A stretch of 64,000 nucleotides of DNA from Lentzea alba (GTDB taxonomy: Bacteria > Actinomycetota > Actinomycetes > Mycobacteriales > Pseudonocardiaceae). The stretch is from positions 62,001 through 126,000 of the forward strand of contig NZ_JAAMPJ010000018.1 in assembly GCF_011067745.1 (NCBI RefSeq), written 5' to 3'. The number at the start of each line of letters is the position of its first letter. Positions within the stretch are counted from its first letter, which is position 1. Shown piece by piece: positions 26,047-32,525 of this stretch. Under the pieces are notes generated by a model, which was not told the origin of the DNA, did not search any database, and worked only from the letters and a program-made list of their open reading frames with translations. The position numbers and the translations under genes were made by a program.

Positions 26047-27435
26047 ATGACTGCGCTGCACGACGCCCCCACGGCGTTGGAACGGCTGGACCGCCAGCCG
26101 TACACGTACGTGCGCCGTGAGCTGGTCGAACCCGACTGGCGGCGCTTCCCGGGCTGGTCCCACGTCACCGAGGCGCAGTGGCGCGACGCCCAGTGGCAGC
26201 GGGTGAACTGCGTGAAGAACGTCAAGCAGCTCCGCAAGGTCACCGGCGACCTGCTGACCGAGAAGTTCTACGACGACCTGGCCGCCGACCAGGAGAACTT
26301 CGCGACGATGTCGATGCTGATCCCGCCGCAGATGCTCAACACGATGGCGGTCGACGCAGGCTTGACCCCCGCGGAGTTCACCGAGGCCTTCCTGGCCGAC
26401 CCGGTCCGCCGCTACATGCTGCCGGTGCGCTCCGACCGCGACCCCCGCTGGCCGTCGCACCCGCACTCCCAGCGCGACTCGCTGCACGAGGCCGAGATGT
26501 GGGTCGTCGAGGGCCTCACCCACCGCTACCCGACCAAGGTCCTGGCCGAGATGGTGTCGACCTGCCCGCAGTACTGCGGCCACTGCACCCGTATGGACCT
26601 GGTCGGCAACTCCACGCCGCTGATCGACAAGCACAAGCTCTCGCTGAAGCCGGTCGACCGCCAAGACCAAATGATCGACTACCTGAAGAAGACCCCCGGC
26701 GTGCGCGACGTCGTCGTCTCCGGCGGTGACGTGGCAAACGTGCCGTGGCCGCAACTCGAGTCGTTCCTGATGCGCCTGCTGGACATCGAAACCGTCCGCG
26801 ACGTCCGCCTGGCCACCAAGGCCCTGGCCGGACTTCCCCAGCACTGGCTCCAGCCGCGCGTGGTCGAAGGCCTGGAACGAGTCGCCCGCACCGCCTCCCG
26901 CCGCGGCGTGAACCTGGCGATCCACACCCACGTCAACCACGCCCAGTCCGTGACGCCTCTCGTAGCCGAGGCCGCCCGCACCGCACTGGAAGTAGGCGTG
27001 CGCGACGTGCGCAACCAAGGCGTGCTGATGAAGGGCGTCAACGCCACCTCGGACGACCTGCTGGACCTTTGCTTTGCGCTGCAAGGGGAAGCGAACATCC
27101 TGCCGTACTACTTCTACATGTGCGACATGATCCCCAACGCGGAGCACTGGAGGGTGTCCGTCTGGGAAGCCCAAGAGCTGCAGCACGCGATCATGGGCTA
27201 CCTGCCCGGGTATGCGACGCCGCGGATCGTGTGCGACGTGCCGTACGTGGGGAAGCGGTGGGTGCATCAGCTCGCGGAGTACGACCGGGAGCTGGGGATT
27301 TCCTACTGGACGAAGAACTACCGGACCGGGATCGAGCTCGAAGACCCGGAGGCGCTCGACCGTCGCTACCCCTACTACGACCCGATCTCCACCCTCGGTG
27401 CGGCTGGCCAGAAGTGGTGGTCGGACCAGACCTGA
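26047..27435 (+). CDS. kamA: Lysine 2,3-aminomutase (radical SAM)
   Basis: A 462-residue radical-SAM/PLP enzyme converting L-lysine to beta-lysine. The iron-sulphur motif is CPQYCGHC (C173, C177, C180). The two aspartates that bind the substrate's terminal amino group in the clostridial enzyme have counterparts in FYMCD (D360) and VCDVP (D397), 37 residues apart as in D293/D330, and the PLP lysine is probably K403 in YVGKRW. Those aspartates favour lysine over glutamate as substrate. At 462 residues it is about 45 longer than the clostridial enzyme, mostly at the N-terminus. GAGGAG lies upstream of ATG 26047. It stands apart from the rest of the pathway but shares a promoter element with kdd. 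Confidence 0.93.
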   Translation: MTALHDAPTALERLDRQPYTYVRRELVEPDWRRFPGWSHVTEAQWRDAQWQRVNCVKNVKQLRKVTGDLLTEKFYDDLAADQENFATMSMLIPPQMLNTMAVDAGLTPAEFTEAFLADPVRRYMLPVRSDRDPRWPSHPHSQRDSLHEAEMWVVEGLTHRYPTKVLAEMVSTCPQYCGHCTRMDLVGNSTPLIDKHKLSLKPVDRQDQMIDYLKKTPGVRDVVVSGGDVANVPWPQLESFLMRLLDIETVRDVRLATKALAGLPQHWLQPRVVEGLERVARTASRRGVNLAIHTHVNHAQSVTPLVAEAARTALEVGVRDVRNQGVLMKGVNATSDDLLDLCFALQGEANILPYYFYMCDMIPNAEHWRVSVWEAQELQHAIMGYLPGYATPRIVCDVPYVGKRWVHQLAEYDRELGISYWTKNYRTGIELEDPEALDRRYPYYDPISTLGAAGQKWWSDQT

Positions 27436-27439
27436 CAGG
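27417..27439. repeat. 23-bp direct repeat, copy 1 (3' end of kamA)
   Basis: A 23-bp sequence covering the last codons and stop of kamA, with core GACCAGACCTGACAGG, recurs at 29910-29932 with one mismatch (22 of 23). Both copies encode WSDQT followed by the stop. The 2.49 kb between holds gene scraps and small secreted proteins. Confidence 0.7.
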
Positions 27440-27443
27440 TCAC

Positions 27444-27485
27444 GATGGGGCCGTTCTCGGAGTAACTTCCGAAGGCGGCCCCATC
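27444..27485 (+). terminator. Strong hairpin after kamA
   Basis: Ten-base perfect arms GATGGGGCCG and CGGCCCCATC with an inner TCGGA/TCCGA pairing, nine nt after the kamA stop. There is no long T run, as is usual in actinomycetes. Confidence 0.75.
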
Positions 27486-27892
27486 GGCATGTTTTGCCTG
27501 TTCAGACCCATCTCGACTCGTTGGGTCTCGACGAGAAGGGGCCCAGAAGGGGCCCAGGAAGTCCATAGTGGACAGCTACCAGAGTCCGCAGTGGACACAT
27601 TTAGTCAGTCAATGGTCTAGTACGCGGTGACGCTCTCTCCCCTGCCGTCAGACAGGCGCCGTTCCCCTGCGACAGCGATTCCTCCAGGCGGAGCTGGCCA
27701 AGTTGCCGAAGTCCGGCGACATCCGACTCGTGGTTGTGGCTGCTGTCCGCGCACCCACCGGCAACGCCCACCCAGCGCCGCCGGCATCACCTTCCTCAAC
27801 CTCGAAGACGTGCGGCGTGCGACATTCTCGTATCACAGCCTGAACCGCCCACCTGATCTGATGCCCGGCTACGTCATCGATTAACTGACGCA
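27486..27892. other. Degenerate intergenic stretch after kamA
   Basis: About 400 nt with no intact gene. It contains a short tandem duplication GAAGGGGCCCA near 27535-27556, two TCCnnAGTGGACA echoes near 27562-27598, and the dnaE2 scrap listed separately. It looks like decayed accessory DNA. Confidence 0.5.
27680..27809 (+). pseudogene. Remnant of error-prone DNA polymerase DnaE2 (OB-fold segment)
   Basis: Plus-strand translation gives AELAKLPKSGDIRLVVVAAV, then after a one-base frameshift near 27757, THRQRPPSAAGITFLNLED. The second block is the strongly conserved THRQRPATAxGVTFLNLEDE segment near the C-terminus of actinobacterial DnaE2. The match stops abruptly after LED and nothing of the rest of this roughly 1000-residue protein is present. 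It is therefore a frameshifted scrap left by deletion or recombination. Confidence 0.7.
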
Positions 27893-28276
27893 TTAGCCAC
27901 AGTTAAAGTTGCTGCCTTGGCCGGAGAGGTGATAGTCGGAAATCCAGCCGAAATGCTGCGCAAAGCGCACAGCGGACCAGGTGGTGACGCCGTTAACACT
28001 GTCGCCGCGCCGGAAGCAGTTGAGGTCAACCCAAGCCTCCCAGGGTACTCGAACAATGGGATCACAGTTGAGGCCAGGGCCGGTCCGCATCTGAACTCCG
28101 AGAGGGAATCTCGGATCCTTGTTGACCGTTTGCGCAATGCGCGTGTCCTTGTCAGGTGCACTTGGTCCGCATGGAACTGCCGCGACAGCGGGCGAGGCAG
28201 TAAAAATCGATGCGCCAGTCGTGGCCAGCATGAAAGCAGCAAGTCCGGCACCGAACTTGCGCAGGCGCGTACCCAT
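27893..28276 (-). CDS. Small secreted SH3-like protein
   Basis: A 127-residue exported protein: MGTRLRKFGAGLAAFMLATT signal segment ending near SPAVAAV, then a compact domain with QMRTGPGLNCDPIVRVPWEA and HFGWISDYHLSGQG, the pattern of bacterial SH3-type wall-binding domains, with three cysteines. ATG 28276 has GGAGGA four nt upstream; an ATG five codons earlier overlaps that binding site and is less likely. It is AT-richer in codon use than the core genes around it, in keeping with an accessory gene. Confidence 0.7.
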   Translation of the reverse strand: MGTRLRKFGAGLAAFMLATTGASIFTASPAVAAVPCGPSAPDKDTRIAQTVNKDPRFPLGVQMRTGPGLNCDPIVRVPWEAWVDLNCFRRGDSVNGVTTWSAVRFAQHFGWISDYHLSGQGSNFNCG

Positions 28277-28381
28277 AAATCCTCCCATGGTCGTACATTT
28301 CTACGCACGACACATTGCGTAGACTATGCAAATTTCACGTGTTCCGCTTCCTCGCAGAGCTTCGATTCATGTCGATTCCAC

Positions 28382-28888
28382 TCAGCAGAGCGATGATTTC
28401 ACGCGGTAATAGGCCGGTACGCTCGGGTAGATGTAGTACACGCCCTGTTCGCGACGGAAGTACACCGACGCGTACGACCCGTCGTACTCGACGATCAACG
28501 GATCCGCAGTGATCCTCAGGTTGTTGTCGGCCCTACTGAACGTGTTCACTCCGACCCGTCCGTCCGCTCTGAGCTGCCGATCGCCCTGCCAGCGCTTGGT
28601 GGCTGCCTCAGTTCGCGGGCCGAACTCACAGTCCACCTCGCCGGCTCCGAGGTAGCCGTCCGCGTAGAGAACCAACTGCCACAGACCGCTCGCGTTGCTG
28701 TTCGGGAAAGTGTTGCGAGCGAGCTCCCCCTCGTCGCCCCAGTCATCGGTGACGGTGTCGAAACCCGAGATGTAGCCCTGGTTCACCGATGCGTTCGCGG
28801 GCACGGCACCGGCCGCCAGGACCAAGCTCGCCGCCAGCACCGCCGCACGCCCTGCCCCTGAACCGGAAATACGATCTTTCCTTCGCAC
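28382..28888 (-). CDS. Secreted peptidoglycan-binding-like protein
   Basis: A 168-residue exported protein. The start is GTG 28888 after AGGAGGGGG; a signal segment (AAVLAASLVLAAGAVPANAS) is followed by a domain with LWQLVLYADGYLGAGEVDC, FGPRTEAATKRWQGDRQL and DGRVGVNTF, the layout of a PG_binding_1 repeat, then a beta-rich tail ending SSLC. It probably binds the cell wall. A longer frame from 29074 reads through the promoter and is not used. Confidence 0.72.
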   Translation of the reverse strand: MRRKDRISGSGAGRAAVLAASLVLAAGAVPANASVNQGYISGFDTVTDDWGDEGELARNTFPNSNASGLWQLVLYADGYLGAGEVDCEFGPRTEAATKRWQGDRQLRADGRVGVNTFSRADNNLRITADPLIVEYDGSYASVYFRREQGVYYIYPSVPAYYRVKSSLC

Positions 28889-29190
28889 TTCATCCCCCTC
28901 CTGAGTAACGGCGGCGGCAACTCCTCCTGCCGTCCGTCCAGTCGGCGCAACCGGATCCATCGCCCTTGCGGGAACCGCGGGTTGATCATTCGAATCGTTC
29001 CCGTCTCCTTGGAATTCCGGAGCGTGGACCGCGTTTGCACTCTTCCTGCCGTGAGCATGGGGGCGCGGCGTCAAGAGAACACCTCAGGAACGTGGAATTT
29101 GCTGATAGGAGCGCTTGTGCCGAATCGGTGCCGATCTTGTGGAAATTCCGGCAGGGTGTAGTCACCGGGGCGTCGGCGACGGGGGGCGTG
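28889..29190. promoter_or_regulatory. Divergent intergenic region before the truncated SARP gene
   Basis: About 300 nt between two diverging genes, without a convincing gene of its own. TGGAATT or AATTCCGG elements occur near 29012, 29092 and 29142. Similar GGAATT elements precede the AfsR gene at 59310-59337. The spacings do not match the usual 11-bp SARP repeats, so this is weak. Confidence 0.25.
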
Positions 29191-29928
29191 ATGGTGGAGC
29201 TTCGGTTGCTGGGGGATGTCGGAGCTTGGAGCGGAGATCGGCGTGTGGAGGTGGGGCACGCGCGGCAGCGGTGTGTGTTCGCGGTGCTGGCGGTGGAGGC
29301 TAACCGGGTCGTCGCGGTGGAGCAGTTGCTCGAGCGTGTGTGGACAGAGGATCTGCCGCACCGGGGTCGGCAGGTCCTGCGGAACTATCTCTCCCGGCTG
29401 AGACTATTGCTCTCACCGGAAGGCATCGGGATCGAGCGCCGACCCAACGGCTACGTGCTGCTCGCCGACCCGGATGTCGTTGACCTGCACCGGTTCCGCC
29501 GTCTGGTCATCCGTGCACGTCGAGCAGATGACGTGCAGGCTCTCAGCTTGTTCGACCAGGCCATGGTGCTGTGGCAGGGTGAGCCGTTCACCGGTCTGGA
29601 CACCCCTTGGCTGGCTGCGGTGCGGACCGGACTCGAACGGGAACGCATCGCCGCCCAGCTCGACCGCGTCGATGTCGCGTTGCGCTGCGGCCAGCACACC
29701 GAGATCCTGCCCGAACTGTTCGCACTGGCGGAACTGGAAGATGTGAACGAACGCGTCGCCGCCCAGTTCATGCTGGCCCTGCACCGCGCCGGACGCACCA
29801 CCGACGCGCTGGCCCACTACCGGCAACTGCACGCCCGGTACGCGCCTGCCCGAACTGGCGGTTGCCCCGAGCCTCTGAGCGCTCCGGACCAGAACATGAC
29901 GCCACACCCGTGGTCCGACCAGACCTGA
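29191..29928 (+). CDS. SARP-type regulator, C-terminally truncated by frameshift
   Basis: A 245-residue protein with an OmpR-type winged helix (MVELRLLGDVGAW, HARQRCVFAVLAVEANRVVA, RQVLRNYLSRLRLLLSPEG) and a BTAD helical domain (DLHRFRRLVIRARRADDVQA to AHYRQLHAR). The usual continuation of the BTAD end appears in another frame (LPELAVAPSL then stop) at about 29842-29875, so a frameshift has removed the C-terminus and any NB-ARC domain. The product ends WSDQT within the 23-bp repeat shared with kamA. Short SARPs can still activate promoters, so activity is not excluded. ATG 29191 has GGGGGG upstream. Confidence 0.6.
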   Translation: MVELRLLGDVGAWSGDRRVEVGHARQRCVFAVLAVEANRVVAVEQLLERVWTEDLPHRGRQVLRNYLSRLRLLLSPEGIGIERRPNGYVLLADPDVVDLHRFRRLVIRARRADDVQALSLFDQAMVLWQGEPFTGLDTPWLAAVRTGLERERIAAQLDRVDVALRCGQHTEILPELFALAELEDVNERVAAQFMLALHRAGRTTDALAHYRQLHARYAPARTGGCPEPLSAPDQNMTPHPWSDQT

Positions 29929-29932
29929 CAGG
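29910..29932. repeat. 23-bp direct repeat, copy 2 (3' end of truncated SARP)
   Basis: Matches 27417-27439 at 22 of 23 positions, same orientation, again spanning a stop codon. The two copies bound a 2.49-kb block. Confidence 0.7.
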
Positions 29933-29952
29933 CGAACTCCTCGCGCGGGGAT

Positions 29953-29994
29953 CGTGTTGAGCGGTGTCGACGCAAACCGGCACTGCTCAACACG
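29953..29994 (+). terminator. Hairpin after the truncated SARP gene
   Basis: Arms CGTGTTGAGC and GCTCAACACG pair perfectly over ten bases, and a further GTG/CAC pair extends the stem past a mismatch; the loop is about 14 nt. Confidence 0.7.
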
Positions 29995-30065
29995 ACCGGT
30001 CGATCAGGACCGTGGACGGTGAACAACACCCTCTGAACACTGTTCGCCGGGATCAATCCGAGGGA

Positions 30066-30506
30066 TCACTGATGCCACGCGAAGCCGTGCCGCGTCAGCG
30101 GGTGAGGACCGGCGACCCCAGCGCGGCGTTCGGCAGCACGCGCTTCTCGCCACTCGTGGCGTCCACTCCCGCCTGCAACGGCCCGACCAAATGGCGCCGG
30201 CGCATAGATCCGGATCTTCAACCGTTGCACGTCGGTGACGTCGATGGACACTGCAGGCGCGGCTCTTCTCCGCCGCCTCACCCGCGGCAGCCCCGACAAC
30301 CGCGGGGTGAGCACATCGCTGTTGATCAGCCATCCGGCGCAGTCACCGACCCAGACCCACCCCCAGGCGACACCTTTCCCGTGGACCGGGCGGCTGATTA
30401 CCAACACCACGACGGTGTCGCCGTCACCGTTGACCGGTACCGCCGAGAGCAGTCCGCCCGTCCCGTCCGATCCTCGGCGAGCAACCGGGGCCGCCGCTTG
30501 GGCCAC
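30066..30506 (-). pseudogene. Chimeric ORF: SH3-like segment joined to a duplicated NPCBM fragment
   Basis: An open frame of 146 codons. Its first part contains GVAWGWVWVGDC and AGWLINSDVLTP, an SH3-like pattern, but no signal peptide. From about 30252 down it is a copy of the 3' part of the NPCBM-like gene at 31667-32380: SIDVTDVQRLKIRIYAPAP is nearly identical, then a one-base insertion near 30190 shifts the frame so the rest is nonsense. I read it as a recombination product rather than a functional gene. Confidence 0.5.
30087..30252. repeat. Duplicated ~165-bp segment, degenerate copy
   Basis: Roughly nine in ten bases match 31659-31823, same orientation, with one extra base. The other copy is the intact end of the NPCBM-like gene, so this one is the scrap. 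Confidence 0.8.
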
Positions 30507-30915
30507 GCCGGATTGACCCGAATGTTGAACAGTTGATTATTTACACGGGAAGAAGAAGGCCGTGAACAATAGCCCAAATAATATCTTTCGAAAGATGACG
30601 ACCTCACTTCTCGACCTCTGCTAAAACAGAAGAAAGGCCACGAACAAGAAGTACCTTGGATCACATCCTCCAGAAGCGGGAGAGATCATGGGCGACACCA
30701 TCAGGCGAAGCGCTGCTATCACACTGGGCGCGACCTCTGCCATATCCGGAATCGTCTTCCAAAATTCAGTGGTGGTTCTTCAGTGATCCTGTCCGGCGTC
30801 AGGATGTTCCGGGTCACCTGAGTCAGCAATAGCGATGACGCGGTCCACCTGCGGCGCGTCCGCCGCTTGCGTCCTTTATCAGATCCCATCAAACACAGCA
30901 CAAGGTGAATATCAC
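30507..30915. other. AT-rich accessory stretch with one very short ORF
   Basis: About 400 nt, clearly lower in GC than its surroundings. The only candidate is ATG 30688 to TGA 30786 on the plus strand, 32 codons starting MGDTIRRSAAITLGATSA, a signal-peptide-like start cut off by a stop, with GGGAG upstream. Probably a truncated exported protein gene. Nothing else is supported. Confidence 0.35.
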
Positions 30916-31206
30916 ATGAAATCTCTCACAGTGTTCTTCTCCGCCGTGGCGGTCGCGATCTGTCTGGCAGGGTTCGGTGCGACGGCAGCCTCCGCCGCGC
31001 CATCCGGTCCCGACGCCCCGGCTTCCATCAGCGCCGTGTCCCCTGACCAGTGGGTCTTCACCGGATTCTACGAATCCTGGCTCGCCTGTCAGGAGGACGG
31101 CATCGAAGGCACGATCTTCACCGCTGCGGACGACTACCGCTGCGACACCGTGCACAACCCCAACGGCAGCACCAAGGGGTGGAACCTTTTCCTGCATTTC
31201 CCCTGA
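30916..31206 (+). CDS. Small secreted protein, unknown function
   Basis: A 96-residue exported protein: MKSLTVFFSAVAVAICLAGF signal segment with a cleavage site near ASAAP, then about 65 residues containing WVFTGFYESWLACQEDG and two cysteines (ACQED, YRCDT), ending NLFLHFP. I do not recognise the family; small secreted actinomycete proteins of this shape are common and mostly uncharacterised. ATG 30916 has AAGG about ten nt upstream. Confidence 0.6.
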   Translation: MKSLTVFFSAVAVAICLAGFGATAASAAPSGPDAPASISAVSPDQWVFTGFYESWLACQEDGIEGTIFTAADDYRCDTVHNPNGSTKGWNLFLHFP

Positions 31207-31658
31207 TCGACGACATGGCTCGCCGGAACGAGCGGTCACGTGAAGGCCATCGCGTTCACTCGTGTTCGCCGGACTGAACCGGGCTGAGAACAGACATAAA
31301 GGGAAGCCCTCGCTGAACCGCTCCCTGACAGTTGGACTGAGAATCCAGGTCCGACTGTCGGGGAGCGGTGTGGTGCAGTCAGGACCAGTTGGACGGGACG
31401 TCCGAACTGCTCTTCGATTCGGTTCACCAGGTCGAGATGCCGTCGTGGCACACCGATCGTGTCGTGCTGTTGGGAGACGCCGCATGGTGTCTCACCCTCT
31501 ATTCGGGCATGGGCGCCTCAGCGGGGCTCGTCGGCGCCGAGCAACCAGGGCATCGCGTGGATCCGCCGCTGGGTCATGCGGTGGAGCGGGAAGCGCATCA
31601 CCAACCGTCAAGCAGTCGCTGCCCCTCGTCGGGAAATGAGAGCGTGTCGCGGAGCAAG
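31207..31658. other. Decayed stretch between small secreted gene and NPCBM gene
   Basis: About 450 nt without an intact gene. It holds the FAD-monooxygenase scrap and otherwise low-information sequence. Confidence 0.5.
31383..31545 (+). pseudogene. Remnant of an FAD-dependent monooxygenase
   Basis: Plus-strand translation includes LFDSVHQVEMPSWHTDRVVL followed by LGDAAWCLTLYSGMGASAGL, the GD motif region of aromatic-hydroxylase-type flavoproteins (typically VRMPxWxxGRVxLxGDAAxCxSPLSGxG). The N-terminal Rossmann part and the C-terminus are missing and the frame fails after VGAEQ. No start codon or context supports a functional gene. Confidence 0.7.
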
Positions 31659-31823
31659 GTGCCGCGTCAGCGGGTGACGACCGGTGAACCCAGCGCGGCG
31701 TTCGGGAGCACGCGCTTCTCGCCACTCGTGGCGTCCACTCCCGCCTGCAACGGCCCGACCAGTGGCGCCGGCGCGTACATCCGGATCTTCAACCGTTGCA
31801 CGCCGGTGACGTCGATCGACACG
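31659..31823. repeat. Duplicated ~165-bp segment, intact-gene copy
   Basis: The 3' end of the NPCBM-like gene plus a few flanking bases; partner of 30087-30252. Confidence 0.8.
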
Positions 31824-32380
31824 TCCTGCGATTTACCCACGCGCGCCACGACCGTCGTCACCTTGCCGTCCGCCTCGATCTCGAACTTCGTCGGCTCGTC
31901 GGCCCCGGTGCTCACGATGCCCGCCCTCGCGTGGAACCGGGTGTAGTTGCCACCGAGCGGCACCTCGTACGTGGCGGGCGACTTTCCGTCGCAGTAGAGG
32001 GAACAGTGGTAATGCAGGCTGTTGTGATAGGGCGTGCCGTCGATGTCGACGTCGGCGAACGAGAGGTCAATGTTGTTGCTGCCGTTGACGAGCGGCAGCT
32101 CGGACAGAAGTGTCCGTTGCGGCGCGGGCGGCAGCGTGGCCGAGCGCGTTGTTGTCGTCGTAGGTTCAGCCCGCGTCGGATCCTGAGGCGTAGCAACCGT
32201 CGTCGCGATGGTTGTGGTCGTGGTGGGTGCCGACCGGTCGTCGTTCTCGCCGGAGGACGACGAGGCGAGCCAGATGATCACACCGATGACCGTTGGCACG
32301 CCGAGGAACCCCAGTATCTGCAGCACGTCGGCGGTGCGGCCGATACGGGTCCACAACGACTCGTCGCGGTCATCCGTCAT
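31667..32380 (-). CDS. Membrane-anchored NPCBM-like domain protein
   Basis: A 237-residue protein: a cytoplasmic N-terminus (MTDDRDESLWTRIGRTADVL), one transmembrane helix at about 22-42 (ILGFLGVPTVIGVIIWLA), a threonine-rich linker to about 85, then a domain with HNSLHYHCSLYCDG, YTRFHARAGI and a final strand set VSIDVTGVQRLKIRMYAPAP. This is the layout of novel putative carbohydrate-binding modules fixed to the outer membrane face. It may recognise wall glycans. Its 3' third is duplicated 1.5 kb away. ATG 32380 is the natural start. Confidence 0.7.
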   Translation of the reverse strand: MTDDRDESLWTRIGRTADVLQILGFLGVPTVIGVIIWLASSSSGENDDRSAPTTTTTIATTVATPQDPTRAEPTTTTTRSATLPPAPQRTLLSELPLVNGSNNIDLSFADVDIDGTPYHNSLHYHCSLYCDGKSPATYEVPLGGNYTRFHARAGIVSTGADEPTKFEIEADGKVTTVVARVGKSQDVSIDVTGVQRLKIRMYAPAPLVGPLQAGVDATSGEKRVLPNAALGSPVVTR

Positions 32381-32525
32381 ACGACTGATTTTCCCTTAGC
32401 GCAGCGCATGCTCGCGAACTCTTCTGACTGCAAGTGGTGCGCCGCCACAGAACAGCACGTCGGCGCGTGGATCGACATCAGGCCACGTTCTGAGACCCTG
32501 GTTCGCCACACGTCGGCCAGACTTG

